Source: Porodaedalea pini (lineage: Eukaryota > Basidiomycota > Agaricomycetes > Hymenochaetales > Hymenochaetaceae). Taken from it: a DNA stretch of 64,000 bases. Position 1 is the stretch's first letter; each line of letters begins with the position of its first letter. Shown piece by piece: positions 1-12,852 of the stretch. The DNA lies in assembly GCA_002794775.1 (NCBI GenBank), contig NBAY01000017.1, positions 186,001-250,000 of the forward strand, given 5' to 3'. A model generated the notes under the pieces. That model was not told the origin of the DNA. It did not search any database and saw only the letters and a list, made by a program, of their open reading frames with translations. The position numbers were made by a program, and so were the translations under genes.

Positions 1-3000
1 GGTACTAGTCCGTTCGCATGGATGACTTCCCGCATCTGCAATTCTCTCCACGACCGCACCCACGCCCACGGTCCATTCGCCATATCGAGAAAGAACCTGA
101 AAGAAAGCCTAGGTTGTCCATATCGAGAATATCATACGGCCCCTGCTTTTTTTGCAGCGTAAGGCGCGTCACTGCGCTCAGTTTTTCTCCCCCTTCCACC
201 CTCTAGCTTTTTTTCCCTTTTCTTCGCTGGTCAGCCCCGAGAAAAACTTAAACTCATGGTAAGTTCTGATGTCCATAAATCACACATTCCGTAACTCGAC
301 ATGAACGGACGTACGGACATCCGAGCCCGCTCCGTCCATTTCAGTTCATTATGATTTCCGCTGGGTGTCCAGAGTCCAGAGTCTTTCATCCCGTCGAATG
401 CACATGAAAAGACGCGAGGCAGCCGGGCGGGCCGCTATTCCCCACGAGCTTCGAGACCCAATGGCATAGTCTATTAGGGTTTAGCCTTCGACTGTGACTG
501 ACTCTGAATGAGGAGCGGACCGACTGAGTTTGCCGAGTTCGTCCTGAGAGATCCCGAGTTCTCGATTCTGATTTGTTGAAGAGCGGAGCTCTGTAAAATG
601 AAAGTCGACTGTTGTCAGGCGTGTCGGAGACAGGAAGGACGAGTTTCTGAAGATACGCGCGTTATCAAGTCAAATGAACGACAGGTGCGCCAGCAGTACA
701 TGTGCATGTACTAGCGCATCCACGCCCAACGGCCGACAAAGTCGTGAATTCGGACCGTACGGCTCTTTGCTCCCCCTCACCCTCTTTCTTTGGAGAAAGA
801 CCAGAGCCAACAACGAACGGATTGACAGAAGTACTTCGCCCCATTTCCCAGGGGTTGTTCTGAGTGAGGTCCGATACGCCCGAGTATTCCCACCATCCCG
901 TCTTACAGAATCCAGCCAGTAGCACGCTGCGCTCGACGGTCGTAAGGAGCGTGCGGACGTTCCCATGACAAGGGATTAATCCCGAGGACGTGTCGACGAG
1001 CCCGACGATGGACTGCGCGAACGCGTCGCCGATATGCCCTGCGCCCCTGATGAATACCTTACGCAGGAAGAGGGAGAGCTCGTTGTCGCCGCTGTTGGTA
1101 GAGTATCAGTGTATACATACTTGCAATAGAATGGTCAGAGACTCACTATGAGGTCAGCTTTGAGCATAGACCCGTCTCGACATCTGAATCCTGTTGAGTC
1201 GTCATCATTTATCATGAGCCTTCGACTGTGATAGTCATAGAAGAGAGTGCGAGAAGCTTGCTTAGAGCCGAAGTGCATTGTGGTTCACATGACGAACGCT
1301 AGAAGGTAAACATCATGGATCGGGAGATTTTCGAGAGTTATTCAGAGGTCCTCTCAAGCAGCTCCAAATCAAGCAAACTTGCACCAGCGGATTCAAGCGG
1401 AAGAGCTGCTGCAGAGTATGGAATCCTTCACCAAAACACGCAATCGCAATTCGAATCGGTGGGTATGCCGTAGACGCTCCTTACCAGCCAAATACGAAGC
1501 TTGCTACCGCATTCTCCGTGCGTTGAAAGATAGTCTACCGGCGTCAAATTGAGAAGCAAATCCGTCTCTGAAGTTGGTAGAACTCTTCGGCTGTATGTAG
1601 GCAACGGTCGCGTAGAAAGGGTAGTACAACGCTGAGCACAGAAAGCTGGTCCTTCGGGTTTGTCGTCCGAAAGCTGAAAGACAAAATCAGCTGAAAAGGC
1701 AAACTCAGGGAGACCAAATGATAATGCGTGGCCGAACATCGGGTCGAGATGAATAAAAAAGATAGAAAAATAATAAAAATAAAAATAAAAATGATGAGAG
1801 AGACCCCGGATACTCCCCTTTACGGCACGCGGACTGGCTGAAGCTTATTTTCTAATCAAGCGCGTGAAGACGGAAATACATTCCGTCAACCTCTCCGTTC
1901 ATTATCATACGTTGTGTTGATCCATACGTTTCTTTTGTTCAACCGTTGGCATGCGCCAATACAACGTGGGTGACTTACTTTGACATTCCTGAGTACAGTA
2001 GCAAAGTTCACTAATAATGGCGATGTCAGATGAGCGACATCGACTATCGACCATCGATGCAAATGCGAGTGAAATCTGGGAGCCTCGAGCTCCAGATGGT
2101 GAATGAGACGGGCGGAAAGGCGTAATCTAGGTTCGTATACATGCAGTTCGTCGTGAACGGAAAGATAATCTCCACGCCCTCGCTGATCAAGAACTTCAGG
2201 AAAAAACAGACACAGCGGCCGACTCAGCTGTCAGCCAATGAAATGCGACCAGCGAAGCTGCAAGTAGCGGGTTCTGCCTGAGAATTCAGGACTCTGCGGG
2301 TTCTGCGGACATACGACGATCGTGCGGCGGCTCGTTGCACCAATACCCACGCCGTCAGACTCAAGAGAAACCCGATTCGGGTTTCGTTCCATCCGGGAGC
2401 GGCGCGATCCCAGTATCCCACTCATCCACTCATCCATCTCGTGCTTATCCATGCTTCGCCTTCTTGCAAGATAATGAGTCACCCAGGCCGAGCACGCCTA
2501 TCGGATCCATCTGCCTTGTGCTTCGCTCGCACGTAAACGCAGCAAGAGCGGGCCGCACGCGTGTCTGTGTGTGTCTGTGTGCGGACGGCGAGAACGCGAA
2601 CCCGGACGTCCGTCCTGTCCGATAACCATGGGCTGTGTCCTATTTTGGTTTTGTGTTCATTTAGCTCGTCCCCTTGTGCCATGGTCGAGAACTGCATCCG
2701 AGCTTCTCTTCTCTTTGTGGCGATAAAGAAGTGACCGGTCGGACCGATCGCCAGCAGGTTTGATGTCGGACGAATCGTGGCAAAGCCTACGAACTTCGAA
2801 GAGAGATGAATCAGCGGTGGGTTTAATGCGCACAGACGTGTGCTAAAACTTTTCTTCCAGGATTTACGTCTCCAAGCACGGATAAAATTCAGTCGAGCTG
2901 TCGTTCAAGACAGTTGTACGATTCCTGAGACGGAGAAAGGACCGTCGTAGATGCCTCAAGTCACTTAGTGAAATACACGCGGAGATCGAAGATGAGACTG

Positions 3001-3998
3001 AAAGCAGCCACGATCTCAATTACATGTGAGTCAAGCAGCGCGTGCTTGATCTGATACGACTTTCTCCGGTCGACGTAGTCTTTCAAGGAAGATGACGACT
3101 AGAGAAGAACAAAAGTGAAACACGCCGACACCACGCGAAGCTGCGAGAATCTGGATCACTCAACGGACTTGCAGATACCTATTTACCGAGGCGCAAGTCA
3201 AATACTTATAACTTAGTTCTCCTGATCGATCTTGGCAAGCACCCTGGACACGGAGGAGGCGCAAAATAATATTGTGTTCACGGACCCTTGATTCTCATTG
3301 CGCATTGTTTTCGTCTCAGGACCGAGCCTGCGATACCTTTTCACTTGCGAGCTCCGCATGGCTTCATTTGGAAATCAATAACTTAAAAGTCGCAGTCGTA
3401 GAGCTGAACTCTGCAAACAGTGCAATGTCCGTAATGTCAGCGTCCAAAATCAATTTCTTTCAGAGCTGATGCATTAGAGGCTCAGCTGCGCTTTCTTCAT
3501 TCATTACAACGTCAGAAAATATGCGAAGATAAACGATCTCTTTCGAGAAACCGTGAAGCAGACACAATGAGATATATTCTCTTGGTCTTGGATCTAACAA
3601 AGGAGATCAATCGCGACAACAAGCAACAGCAGCACGTCTTTTCTGAGCGATCATCAACCTCCGTAAGACCGTTCGCCTTTAAAACAAAAACTGACATTCT
3701 CTAAGGCCCGGCGATTACCGTCACTCTTCATTGCCTCTCTGTCGACGATAACTGCCAGGAGATGGTTCCAATTTGCAAGCCGATACTCAGTGCTCGTATT
3801 TCCTGTCCTTCAAGTAGTATTGCTAACTAGAAAGGAAGAAGAAAGACATGTTTCGAGACCTCATTCATGGCTCGGAATATATAATGGGGTGGCTGTGAGC
3901 ATTAGGACATTACGTATCTAGGATAGTAGAACTCGGGTAAAAGGGCGCGTTTCCCCATTTTATTTCCATACGTAAATTTAGGTTACTGGTGAATTAGG
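1..3998. repeat. Host tandem duplication, copy A, left part
   Basis: This stretch matches 45558-50257 in the same orientation, from TACTAGTCCG at 3 (45561 in copy B) to the transposon junction. By eye identity is roughly 90-95% in the blocks compared. Copy A has about 165 bp near 1001-1168 that copy B lacks, and copy B has an 855-bp foldback that copy A lacks. No convincing gene is visible: reading frames are short and are not preserved between the copies. Homology may continue left of the window. Confidence 0.85.
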
Positions 3999-4006
3999 GC
4001 TGAAGC

Positions 4007-4200
4007 AGGACCCCCGGTAATGCTAAGAGATGCCTGAGCCCAATCCGGATAATTTTGGCCGGATTTGAGCCTGAAGGCCTGAGGCAATCCGGATAATTTT
4101 GGTCAAAAACGGCTCGAAGGCCTGAGTAAAAATCCGGATAAGAGCTGCCGCCGGATCACATAGGCCTGAGCCAATCCGGATAATGTGACCAGCTGAGATA
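4007..4200 (+). repeat. Left terminal and subterminal repeats of outer transposon
   Basis: After the terminal AGGACCCC the undecamer AATCCGGATAA recurs at 4042, 4086, 4131 and 4173, usually preceded by GCCTGAG. The same motif or a one-base variant occurs at the right end (10920; AATCCAGATAA at 40375 and 40410). Such spaced subterminal repeats are typical transposase-binding sites; that role is inference. Confidence 0.75.
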
Positions 4201-4559
4201 GGCGAGGCTTGGAACTGGCTCGGACCGGCTGTAAAGTATACAGTTCTGTGAGAATGCTGACTCTTGCTTACTCAAACTCTTCATTAGGATATATCTAGCT
4301 CACAAATCTACGATTTAGTTTACGAAATTTGTGTTAATACCCTAGATACCAAAATTGAAGTTGATTTGATGATTTAAAAAAAATTATATTCCCCAAACCA
4401 ACCAACCACCTCACATTCACCATCAGTACAATGGAGTTCAACAAATGGTGAGACGAAGACTGGATCAGTTGAGGATACATATATTCGACATCCGAGACAT
4501 TGCCTATAGTGCAACAATGAAGGGAGTCAGTACTTCAGACACCCGCGCAATTCAATGAC
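4201..4559 (+). other. 5' region of the outer transposon, no clear gene
   Basis: The stretch is AT-rich and contains a possible start codon at 4431 followed at once by a GTGAGA donor-like site. It could be a promoter plus a short first exon of the Ulp1-like gene. No protein family is recognisable here. Confidence 0.3.
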
Positions 4560-6584
4560 AAGAGACCGCACGCAAACCTGTCTCTCAAAGGCCTTCTGTG
4601 CTGTCTTGAAGCTGTAACGCAAGGAGACACATTGCCAACAACACCTGGCAAACATCTATTCAGTTCGGAAATTCCAAACACAGGCCTCAAAACACTTTAC
4701 GAAGCCTGTGTTCTTCCATCAGTTGTGACACTACAGGAGATGATGAAGGAATTTGGTCAGTTATGGTTTGATGGCAAGGCAAAGTCAGTAATAGATTGGG
4801 CTGACCCAAAGGTTCGATACCCTCTACTGGCCTTGATGACATATCAAGAGTTCGCACAAGTGAACGAGACCAGGATGCAATGGATACAGGCAGCAGATTG
4901 GATGAGCCACGGAAAGCCGACACCCGACCTATTGACTGCGGCGGCTCTGGCGCATAAGTTGATGTACACATTCAAATGGGATGTGGAACTTCATGCGCTC
5001 GGGATGGGCATACCTACAAAAAGCCTGCTTGCTATGCTTGACAATAGCTGGCTCAGTACCACACAAATTGATTTGGTGATGCAAGTACTCAGTGATCATT
5101 TGGAACACGCAGGTGCACATCACGAAGCTATAATTGCTCCTTGGATATTTCAGCAGCATCTCTGGAATGCATATGCTTTGTAGAATGACAGTGAACTGCT
5201 TACCGTGCCTGTACTTGATCGATACCGAGGAGATTTCGTGTGTGGGAGGAAGAAAAAGCTTTATTTTATTGCTCATGTGAATGGGAATCACTGGGTTGCA
5301 TGGAAGCTTGACTACATGACTGCAACAGTCGGCCATGGTATGTAGCGGCTGTTTCGATTGCGATCAACATTGCTCACAGTTTTTTAAATAAAAAAAAGGA
5401 GATTCACTTAATTTGCACGAAGGTGCCATGCAAGTGCTGAAGGATTGCCTGCTGTGGTGGATGAGCACAATCTACGAGGGCCAGTGTAAATGTACTTACA
5501 CAGGTAACGTACTCCCTCATGGAAACCAGGCTGGCGACTCTTTCTCCTGTGGTATCATTGTGTGCAATGCAATTGCACACGAGCTCTTTGGCGACGAGCT
5601 CTGGACAATGAAAAAGTGCAAACGACATCACATTGATGTGTTCAATGTGATTGTCATGTGGCATAACGAGAGGGTAAGTAACAGAATTAATACATCAAAT
5701 TGAAGAAACTCACTATATGACTGCAGCGAAACCAGACTCCCTCCTTCCAGCCCACCACAAGCATTACTCTCTCATTATCTACATCTCCCGACTGTTGAGA
5801 CCAACCACAAGGACAAGCACTTGAGCTGTCAATGGAGAGCGCCAGAAACGCGCCACACTCGCCGCCCCACGCATTACTACAAGACGAAGCAGGCGTGAAT
5901 GCAATAGGCATATCAGATGAATCTCGCACAGGGTTTTGGGGAGAAGAGAAGAGCCATGGGAACACACAGCATGCACTGTCTGGCATGTTACTACAAGACG
6001 AAGCAGGCATGTGTGCAATAGGTGTGGCAAAGGAGTTAGATATCAAGCGAGGAGGCAAAGACACACTAATGTTGGACATTACCGTCCAGCCCTGTACCTC
6101 AAGCCCTGCTCTGTCGATTGAAGCCAGCCAGACATCTTTGCATGTGAGGCACCTACAGGAGGCTGAAGGGACATCACAAGTGAAGACTTTGGATGACAAG
6201 ACATCATCCAGGTTGACTACAAAGCGAGGGAGAGAGCCAGAGAGGGGTGTGGGACGACCAGAGAAGAAATGGAAGAACAATATAAAGGGCCTACTAGACG
6301 ACTTTCTCAGGCAAAGCAGCGAAGCCATGCACAAGGTGCATGGCAGCGATGATGAGTCCAGTGACCATGGTGGTGGGATAGAGGTGGCTGTGCGAGGTTG
6401 TGATTGGACTTCAGAGGCACGCCGTGACTTGATCGTGGGACAGAGTCGATCCACATTGGCCTTGCAGAAACTGCACGCAGCTTGTCTCTCTGGTACTCAA
6501 TCTCTCAATGAAACTCGTTACACCAACTTCAAGGCCCAGATATGTGAGCTCGACCCAGATGCCCAATTCGACCCATCTATCTAG
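4560..6584 (+). pseudogene. Ulp1-like (C48) cysteine protease gene, decayed
   Basis: Proteases of this family cleave SUMO or ubiquitin-like conjugates. The catalytic pattern is visible: His in GNHWVAW (about 5286), a conserved GD after an intron, and Q-x5-C in QAGDSFSCGI (5527-5556). An intron at 5338-5398 (GTATGT...AAG) joins the two halves in frame, and a second at 5674-5726 leads to a low-complexity C-terminal part. That part has two copies of LLQDEAG-x2-AIG and an AT-hook-like GVGRPEKK. Two in-frame stops break it: TAG at 5181-5183, between the N-terminal part and the His motif, and TGA near 5788. The N-terminus is uncertain: the frame is open upstream of 4632 without a clear ATG. It lies just upstream of the transposase gene on the same strand. 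The catalytic triad region is otherwise intact, so decay appears moderate. Confidence 0.75.
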
Positions 6585-6620
6585 GGCATCCAGCATTCAA
6601 GATGCCGAAAATGGCTAAAA

Positions 6621-9600
6621 ATGAAATCCGCATACAGTCCAATTTACTTCGCTGACCACATTCGCCACTGCAAAGCCGGAGCTATGCTCCACGACTTCAA
6701 GTTTGACTCAGGCAGCAAGCTTCAGTATCAAGATCACTCTTACGAGACTCGCACCTGCTCTGGACTCACCCCGTCTCACGACCCTCATATTTCAACCTAT
6801 CTTCTCAGGCCAACGGCTCTTGGAGGTGGTGGGAAAGCAAGACATCAGATTGCTCAAAAAAAGTACGGAAAGCCTTATGGTGAACTCAAGAAGTCTGAAA
6901 AGGATGAGGTGGACAGGTTGAACGAAGTTGACTGGCTCTGGACTATTAAACATCACCATAGTGTGGTGTTTTTGACTTCATGTGAGAAGACCGTCAAAGT
7001 TTTTTTATCTAACACTATCGGCGGCAAACTAGATCACGTGTGCAAGCCCTGCCTGAATCTTTTTCAAATCAAGCGCTTTCGCAGTGCAATCAGTATTCCT
7101 GAGCTGTCTCTGTCAAACATTAGGTACGCTAACAAGTCCTATCATCAAGAAGAGCTCAGCATCAGATTTGCGAAGTGCCGGGGTGTAGATGAGCTCGTAA
7201 ATCCCAAGGTAAATCATTATGAATTATTCATATTGCTAACAATCTAATTTTTTGTCCATGTTGCTTCAGAATGAGGAAATGTGATTGGCAGTTCACTATG
7301 CCATTGGTGTCGCAAATGGGAAATTCAAGGAACACGATGTGTTCACCAGATTGGTGAATGTTGTCCTGCAGCAAATGGAGCGTGAAGCAAGAGGGAAGAA
7401 GATGATGAACTTCAAGTACCCACCTGCTTTCAATAAATTTATTTCAACTGTATTCTTGGTGTGTCCTCGCGTGCATAAGTTGCTTTCAGCACACTTTCCT
7501 GTGCGGTCTGATAGGAGTATATGGTAAGACAAATATTCACTTTACTCTGAAGTACCACATCCACCGAGCCAACATGCACAAAATGCTACTTGACCTCATT
7601 TCTGCTTCTATTTCCCCTTATATCGCACAGAGAGCTAACTGGCTTGTAGGAAACTACATGCAAAAGAGCCCCAATTTATGGCTGGTATCTCCCAGCACTC
7701 ATTCGAGCTTGCTGATAAATTTGTCACAGCCTTGAAGGTGCTGCATCGACATGTTGTGGTTAGTGCAGATGATATGAAGCTGCTGGCAACATTTCGACCA
7801 TTCCTAGACCGAGAGACACACCAGTGGTACATTGTCAGTGGTACTGGAGAACCTCTCCTCATCACCGACCCTGATAACCTTCATAACAAACTGGAGCAAG
7901 CTCAACTCGAGAAAGCAACAAAGGTGAAGTATTGTAATAAAATATCTTACTCTTGTTTAATTTTTTTTTTTCCATCATAGGTTCGGATCTGGGTTCTTAT
8001 GGTCCCCATTCCTAAAGTTCCGCCCTTAGTCTTGGCACCACTTGCAATATCTGAAGACGTCTCTGCAGAGACACTTAGTTCCTATACTATGCAAGTACTA
8101 GATGGACTGCGCGAAAAGGATATCTGGCCTATCTCCTATGCATGCGACGGTATGGAAAAGGAACGAGTGAACCAGAAGATTATTCAATCTCGAGCACATG
8201 CCACAGACACCAGAGTGATTCAATCTCCTTCCTCTGGAGCAGAAGATCTCAAAATCAACATCATGCTTTTCTCTGGGCGTCCTATAGTTATGGTGCAAGA
8301 CTCATTACACTGCCAGAAAACGTACAGAAACAACATAGAAACTGGAACGAAGACCTTGGTTTTTGGGAATCACTGTGCCCTCTACAAGCATGTCAGGGAG
8401 ATGGCGTACAATGCAAAATCTCCGCTCTACCACCACAATGTCGAAAAGACTGACAAACAAGACGATCATGCAGCGGCTCAGGTTTTTTCATCATCCGCAC
8501 TCACATGGCTAATCAAGAATCAGCCAGATAATCTTGGCACAATAATCTACCTATTTGTTTTTGGAGAACTCATTGACGCATACCAGAACAGGTCAATTCC
8601 TCACTCAGAGCGCCTCTGGATAGTTTTCCGAGCACATTTCTTCATCGAACTCTGGAGAAATTTTCTATGCGAAGCAAGATACCCCACCAACAGGTCATGT
8701 CTGTCCCGGGAGGTGCTTGACATCTCTTCATTCCTTGTTAAAGGATATCTGGAGCTTTTTTTTCATCTATAGGGACTATCTGGCTGGCATGCATGTCCCA
8801 CTGCTTCCTTGGCTTCGTTCAAGTGAAGCATATGAACATATCTTTGGCGAGTATAGAAAAGAAGTAAAGGATTTTGATTTTGCAACATTCTTACACCTCA
8901 TGCCAAAGATCCATTGGCTCATTTGGTATACTATGAGGCTCGGGAGCATAACTACAGAAGATGCAAAAGCACGAGCAGGTGGTTACATTCATACATGGTC
9001 AGATACAGAAGGTCTGTCTCTCGCCAACCTAGCAACATACCCAGACGATGCAGATATCACCAAGCTTGCCAAGCTGGGATTTGATGATGCAGAGGATCTC
9101 TGGCAGCAACTCGGAGTATACATCACCGATCTTCATCCAACTCAAGGAGTTACAACTCGAATTCATCCTTCAGTACATGCAAATGACACAAGCAATGAAT
9201 TGAATGAGAGTGGAAGTGACACTTCAAGTGACGAGGACAAAATAGATGACAGGGATGGCAGAATGAAGGCGTTACCCTCCCTGTCATCTTGGTATCCGGA
9301 TCTCAAAGCTGCAGTCCATTCTACTCAAGATACTACCACCAACAACAACAATTCTTTTGCACCTGGTATTGCAGAGTCAGCACACATGGTACTGGATAAT
9401 TTAATTGCACAGGAGCAAGATGAAGATTCAAATGGACTGAGTCAGCTTTCTTCAATTGAGAATAATATGCTCAATATTTTGTGCACAAAGCTGTTTTTGG
9501 ATTTTGATACTTCACTTCAAATGTGAGTTATTTCTTTAATATTTATTCTTACACTATATTGACTAATATACTTCTAGCGATGGACTCTTTATGCCAACTA

Positions 9601-10611
9601 AGGAACAATTTGAAGAGTTCCTCGCTGAGTATTCCTGCACTGTCAGGAGAACACTTGCTGACAGCCTGCCCTCGATTGTTGATGCAAGCCCTGGTCTGAA
9701 GACATACATCAAAATTTCCAGGTTGCATTTATCTGCAACCTGGCTACTGGCTTATCGTCGTGCTCATGAAACCCAACTAGCACAAAAGGCTATTAGGACA
9801 GCGACATCAAGCACTACATCATCCTCAGAAGCAGACGATTCAAGGGCACGATACTCACTCATCAAATGGATCAGCGAAGTCTTGAAACTCCAACAAGATA
9901 TGGGCACAGGTACAGGATTAGAACGCAGAACAATATGGATTGTGAAAGAGCCGACTGGCAATGCTGCCAATGCAGCAGCAGCAACAAAAACAACAAAGGT
10001 ATATATTTTAAATATTCAATTATTTGTTCTAGCTGAGCATTTTTTTCTACTCTATAGATGCTCTCAAAACGTTGCAGCATATACGCGCAGCACCACGTTC
10101 CATGATCCTTGTCACAGCGCTTGTCGAACACTAGAATACATGAACTGTTCCCTTTGCAGGACGGCATGTATGTGATCGTCTACACTGCACAGCACTTGCT
10201 GGTTGCTCAGGGTGAGTTGTTCTGCATTTTTTCTCTTATCTCTTATGAACTAAACAATAATCTACAGTACTTTCCATCTATGTGAAAAGCGATGGGGAGC
10301 ATGGAAGACACTCCTGGGTACAGGAGGCATCCAGCATCGGTCAACTCTCATATATCTCACTCCAGACTTTTGAGCAGGCGGGTGGGTGTGTTTTTAGGGA
10401 AGTACATACCGCAAACGCTCACCTTTGCATCTGGTCATTTGCGCATATACCCTCCTTTGAGTTTTTATGTGCTCTTCTGGACCGGCCACTCATGAGACCT
10501 GATAGGTTTTCCATAGAGCTCTCAGAGGCTTCAACCAATATCTGGTTGGAAGTTCAATCAGTTTCAAATTCTCTTCCGGCAGTCATGAAGGAATTTAGAA
10601 AAAGGAAGTAA
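6621..10611 (+). pseudogene. P-element-like transposase gene, decayed
   Basis: Multi-exon gene. Introns by eye: 7209-7269, 7524-7649, 7924-7980, 9523-9577 and further short ones near 10000 and 10215. The N-terminal part has a possible zinc site (VCKPC). Four RNase H-fold-like blocks follow in the order seen in P element/THAP9 transposases: SADDMKL (7762), ACDGM (about 8140), D-x2-H-x2-KT-x-RNN (8296-8334) and a late acidic block SSEAYEHIFGE (about 8820). VEKTDKQDDHAAAQVFSS also resembles the family. Breaks: TGA at 7282-7284, TGA near 10107, and a one-base frameshift in a run of eight T at 8756-8763; seven T would restore the frame. The assignment to the P superfamily is inference from these motifs plus the 8-bp target duplication. 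It could instead be a basidiomycete-specific sister family. Confidence 0.65.
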
Positions 10612-11003
10612 GATTTTTTTTATCATATCATTATTCTATTTTACTTTTGTTTTCGACTTTTTGGTGGTGGTCACATGCTGGTACCCATGTGTGGACAATC
10701 CTAATTAAAAATCTACCCTTCCATCTATGGAACTCAAGGAGCTCGTGCTTATCTAGACGCTTCATAAGTTGAACATTCTTGAAATTGTCAAAACTTATAC
10801 ATTCAACTCTGCAGGCATTAATATTGTTCATGGATTGTAGTTTTGTTTTGTTTATTGCATTAAAAAAAAGTTCCGAAAATAACTAAAATTCTATATATTT
10901 GTCATTGAGGCCTGTACTGAATCCGGATAAAATGCACCCCAAATGGAGGCCTGAGGACAAAATCTGGACAAATTTTCCCAAAATCTCATAGGCCTGAGGC
11001 AAT
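10612..11003 (+). other. 3' region and right subterminal repeats of outer transposon (first part)
   Basis: No gene seen. From about 10905 the GCCTG...AATCCGGATAA type subterminal repeats reappear. They are cut at 11004 by the nested element and resume at 40378-40469. Confidence 0.6.
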
Positions 11004-11004
11004 C

Positions 11005-11323
11005 ACTTCAGGTACCCCCTTTTCTGGGAGCTCTTAGTTCTAACTCTGACCAATTGAGTTGGAGCTAAGGGTATGTTTTTTCAAGTGCAATTCCTGAGCC
11101 TAGGATTTCCTGGCACAGGAATTACAGAATTAATTAGCATCTAGCATGGAGTGTCAGGGGGACATATTCTGGTATTTCCTGGGTAGTTTCTGGCTAATTT
11201 CATCACACAGATAGATTAATTCCAGGCCAGAATACAGCCATTTCAATTAATATATATATGAATTTCCTGAATTTTAACCTAACTAAAGAATCAACCAACA
11301 TTGAAATGAAAGGCATATGTTTA
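11005..11323 (+). repeat. Left terminal inverted repeat of KDZ element
   Basis: The reverse complement matches 40051-40369 with only about ten single-base differences by eye. Beyond 11323 a weaker match continues, for example around 11385 against about 40000. Confidence 0.9.
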
Positions 11324-11639
11324 GAATAGTATGAAAGGCCTGTTTTTGAATCAAACTTCTGTCTATGTGCATAGGATTAGAATCACCTTAGAAGGCTCAA
11401 CCTACTACTTGTAAGCATACTATTGTAGGCTTTCCACTGTGCAGCTTAACTCCTGAGTGCCCAGCTCTAACCTCTGCTTCAGACTTATATTAAATCAACT
11501 TAGTAATAACTCTGACTCAGACACTCGTATTAACAACTCTCATATTCTTCTTTCCTTGTAAGTAATGACTCAGACTGCCCAGTAAGTAGATCAGACTTGA
11601 CTTATATATCCAATAGCTAGCTTTTCATAAACTAAATAT

Positions 11640-12115
11640 CTGAAACATCTGTTACTGCTGCATCTCTAGTAATTCCTGATATGTTATCTCTAGGATTTCC
11701 TAACAATAACTGCCCTGGAATTCCTAGTCAGTTATACCTAGGAATTCCCAGAGATAACTGCCCTGGAATTCCTAGTCAGTAATACCTAGGAATTCCCAGA
11801 GATAACTGCTCTGTAATTCCTAGGTATAACTGACTAGGAATTCCTGATCAATTATGGCTGGGAATTCCTAGGGCTATTCACTCAGGAATTCCCAACAATA
11901 ATTTGTCAGGAATTCCACAGTAGTTATCTCTAGGAAATCCTAGAGATAAACAACCAGGAATTCCTGATTAATTATCTCTGGGAATTCCCAGAGACAATCA
12001 ACTAGGAATTCCTAACAATAATTTGTTAGGAATTCCAGAGTAGTTATCTCTAGGAAATCCTAGAGATGATCAACCAGGAATTCCTGAGTGATTATCTCTG
12101 GGAATTCCTGAGTAA
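11640..12115. repeat. Left subterminal GGAATTCC array
   Basis: The palindrome GGAATTCC, or a one-base variant, recurs at 11718, 11741, 11765, 11789, 11813, 11838, 11861, 11885, 11909, 11933, 11958, 11981, 12005, 12029, 12053, 12078 and 12101, giving a steady period of about 24 bp. A higher-order unit of 120 bp is visible (11885 against 12005). The mirror array lies at 39121-39560 near the other end. The stretch from 11324 to 11640 has no gene. Confidence 0.9.
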
Positions 12116-12852
12116 TTATCATTTTTGTTGCATTTCTGCTTCTCATCATCTGTGAAACAAATTGGGCTGTATTTTGGCCACTTCAGATATCCTGTTGCTG
12201 ATGCATTTGAGGCTGGCAGCACCAGCTGGATGTAGTAATTAGGATGATCTGGTATAACAGATCCATCTTGGGAACTCAATTGTCTCTAATCAAGCAGATG
12301 TGTAAAGATGGTAAGTTCATGTCTAGTTTCACAAAAACAACTCTAAAAGAATATTTCTGTAGGCCTACTTTACTATGCGTATCTACTTGGTCCATTCATG
12401 TATTGTCCTGATTCATGCAACATCACTGACTAGTCAGATCGCCAAAACCAGCTTACTTGATTGTTAGCCTCCTCATAGCCATTGCTACTCCAGTAGGGCA
12501 CATGTTTTCTCTCTCCCTTTACCAATTTCACCAAGTAATGGTGATATTTGTATAGCCTGAGTTCTCCAACTGGTTGACAATGTGAGTTTGTTGCGACATA
12601 ACAATCACATTGATGTTCTGATTTTACTGATTGACATGCATCACAGTCCTCAACATGTCATCCACTGCCTACTCTGCATGTGTGCCCTATTGCATATCAC
12701 ATACACAGCATAAATCCTGATTCAGAGGTCCCAACGACACAGGCCTCTTTATCATTCACCACACTAGATGAGCAGGCAATGTGATCTTCAGACTTGGGAA
12801 TGGTGTCGGGGTCAGGGTCAGGCTCTGACTCAGGGCCCTCGCACATTTTCAT
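12070..12852 (-). CDS. Small cysteine-rich hypothetical protein of KDZ element
   Basis: Not a family I recognise. A likely start is ATG at 12852 (MKMCEGPESEP...), with an acidic Pro/Asp first exon to about 12710. A second exon, about 12670-12471, contains CDACQS, CDCYVA and HCQPVGE, so a zinc-binding cluster is possible. It continues with a basic/aromatic stretch ending before a GTAAGC donor. A third exon, about 12290-12070, contains VIPDHPNYYIQLVLPA and ends with TGA at 12070 inside the GGAATTCC array. The first two exons are too short to stand out as long frames. Coding bias and splice sites support it; function is unknown. It lies downstream of the large unknown gene on the same strand. 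Confidence 0.45.

Noticed and set aside
5687..6454. 255-codon minus-strand open frame
   Set aside because: Antisense shadow of the C-terminal part of the Ulp1-like gene.
4007..11003. Classifying the outer element as another KDZ transposon
   Set aside because: Its transposase lacks the DGEG and HAYGH landmarks of KDZ and instead shows the P-element-like order of motifs.
11640..12115. CRISPR-like regular array
   Set aside because: Short palindromic core in a eukaryotic transposon, spacers not unique or of spacer length, and a matching array at the other end; a subterminal repeat fits better.
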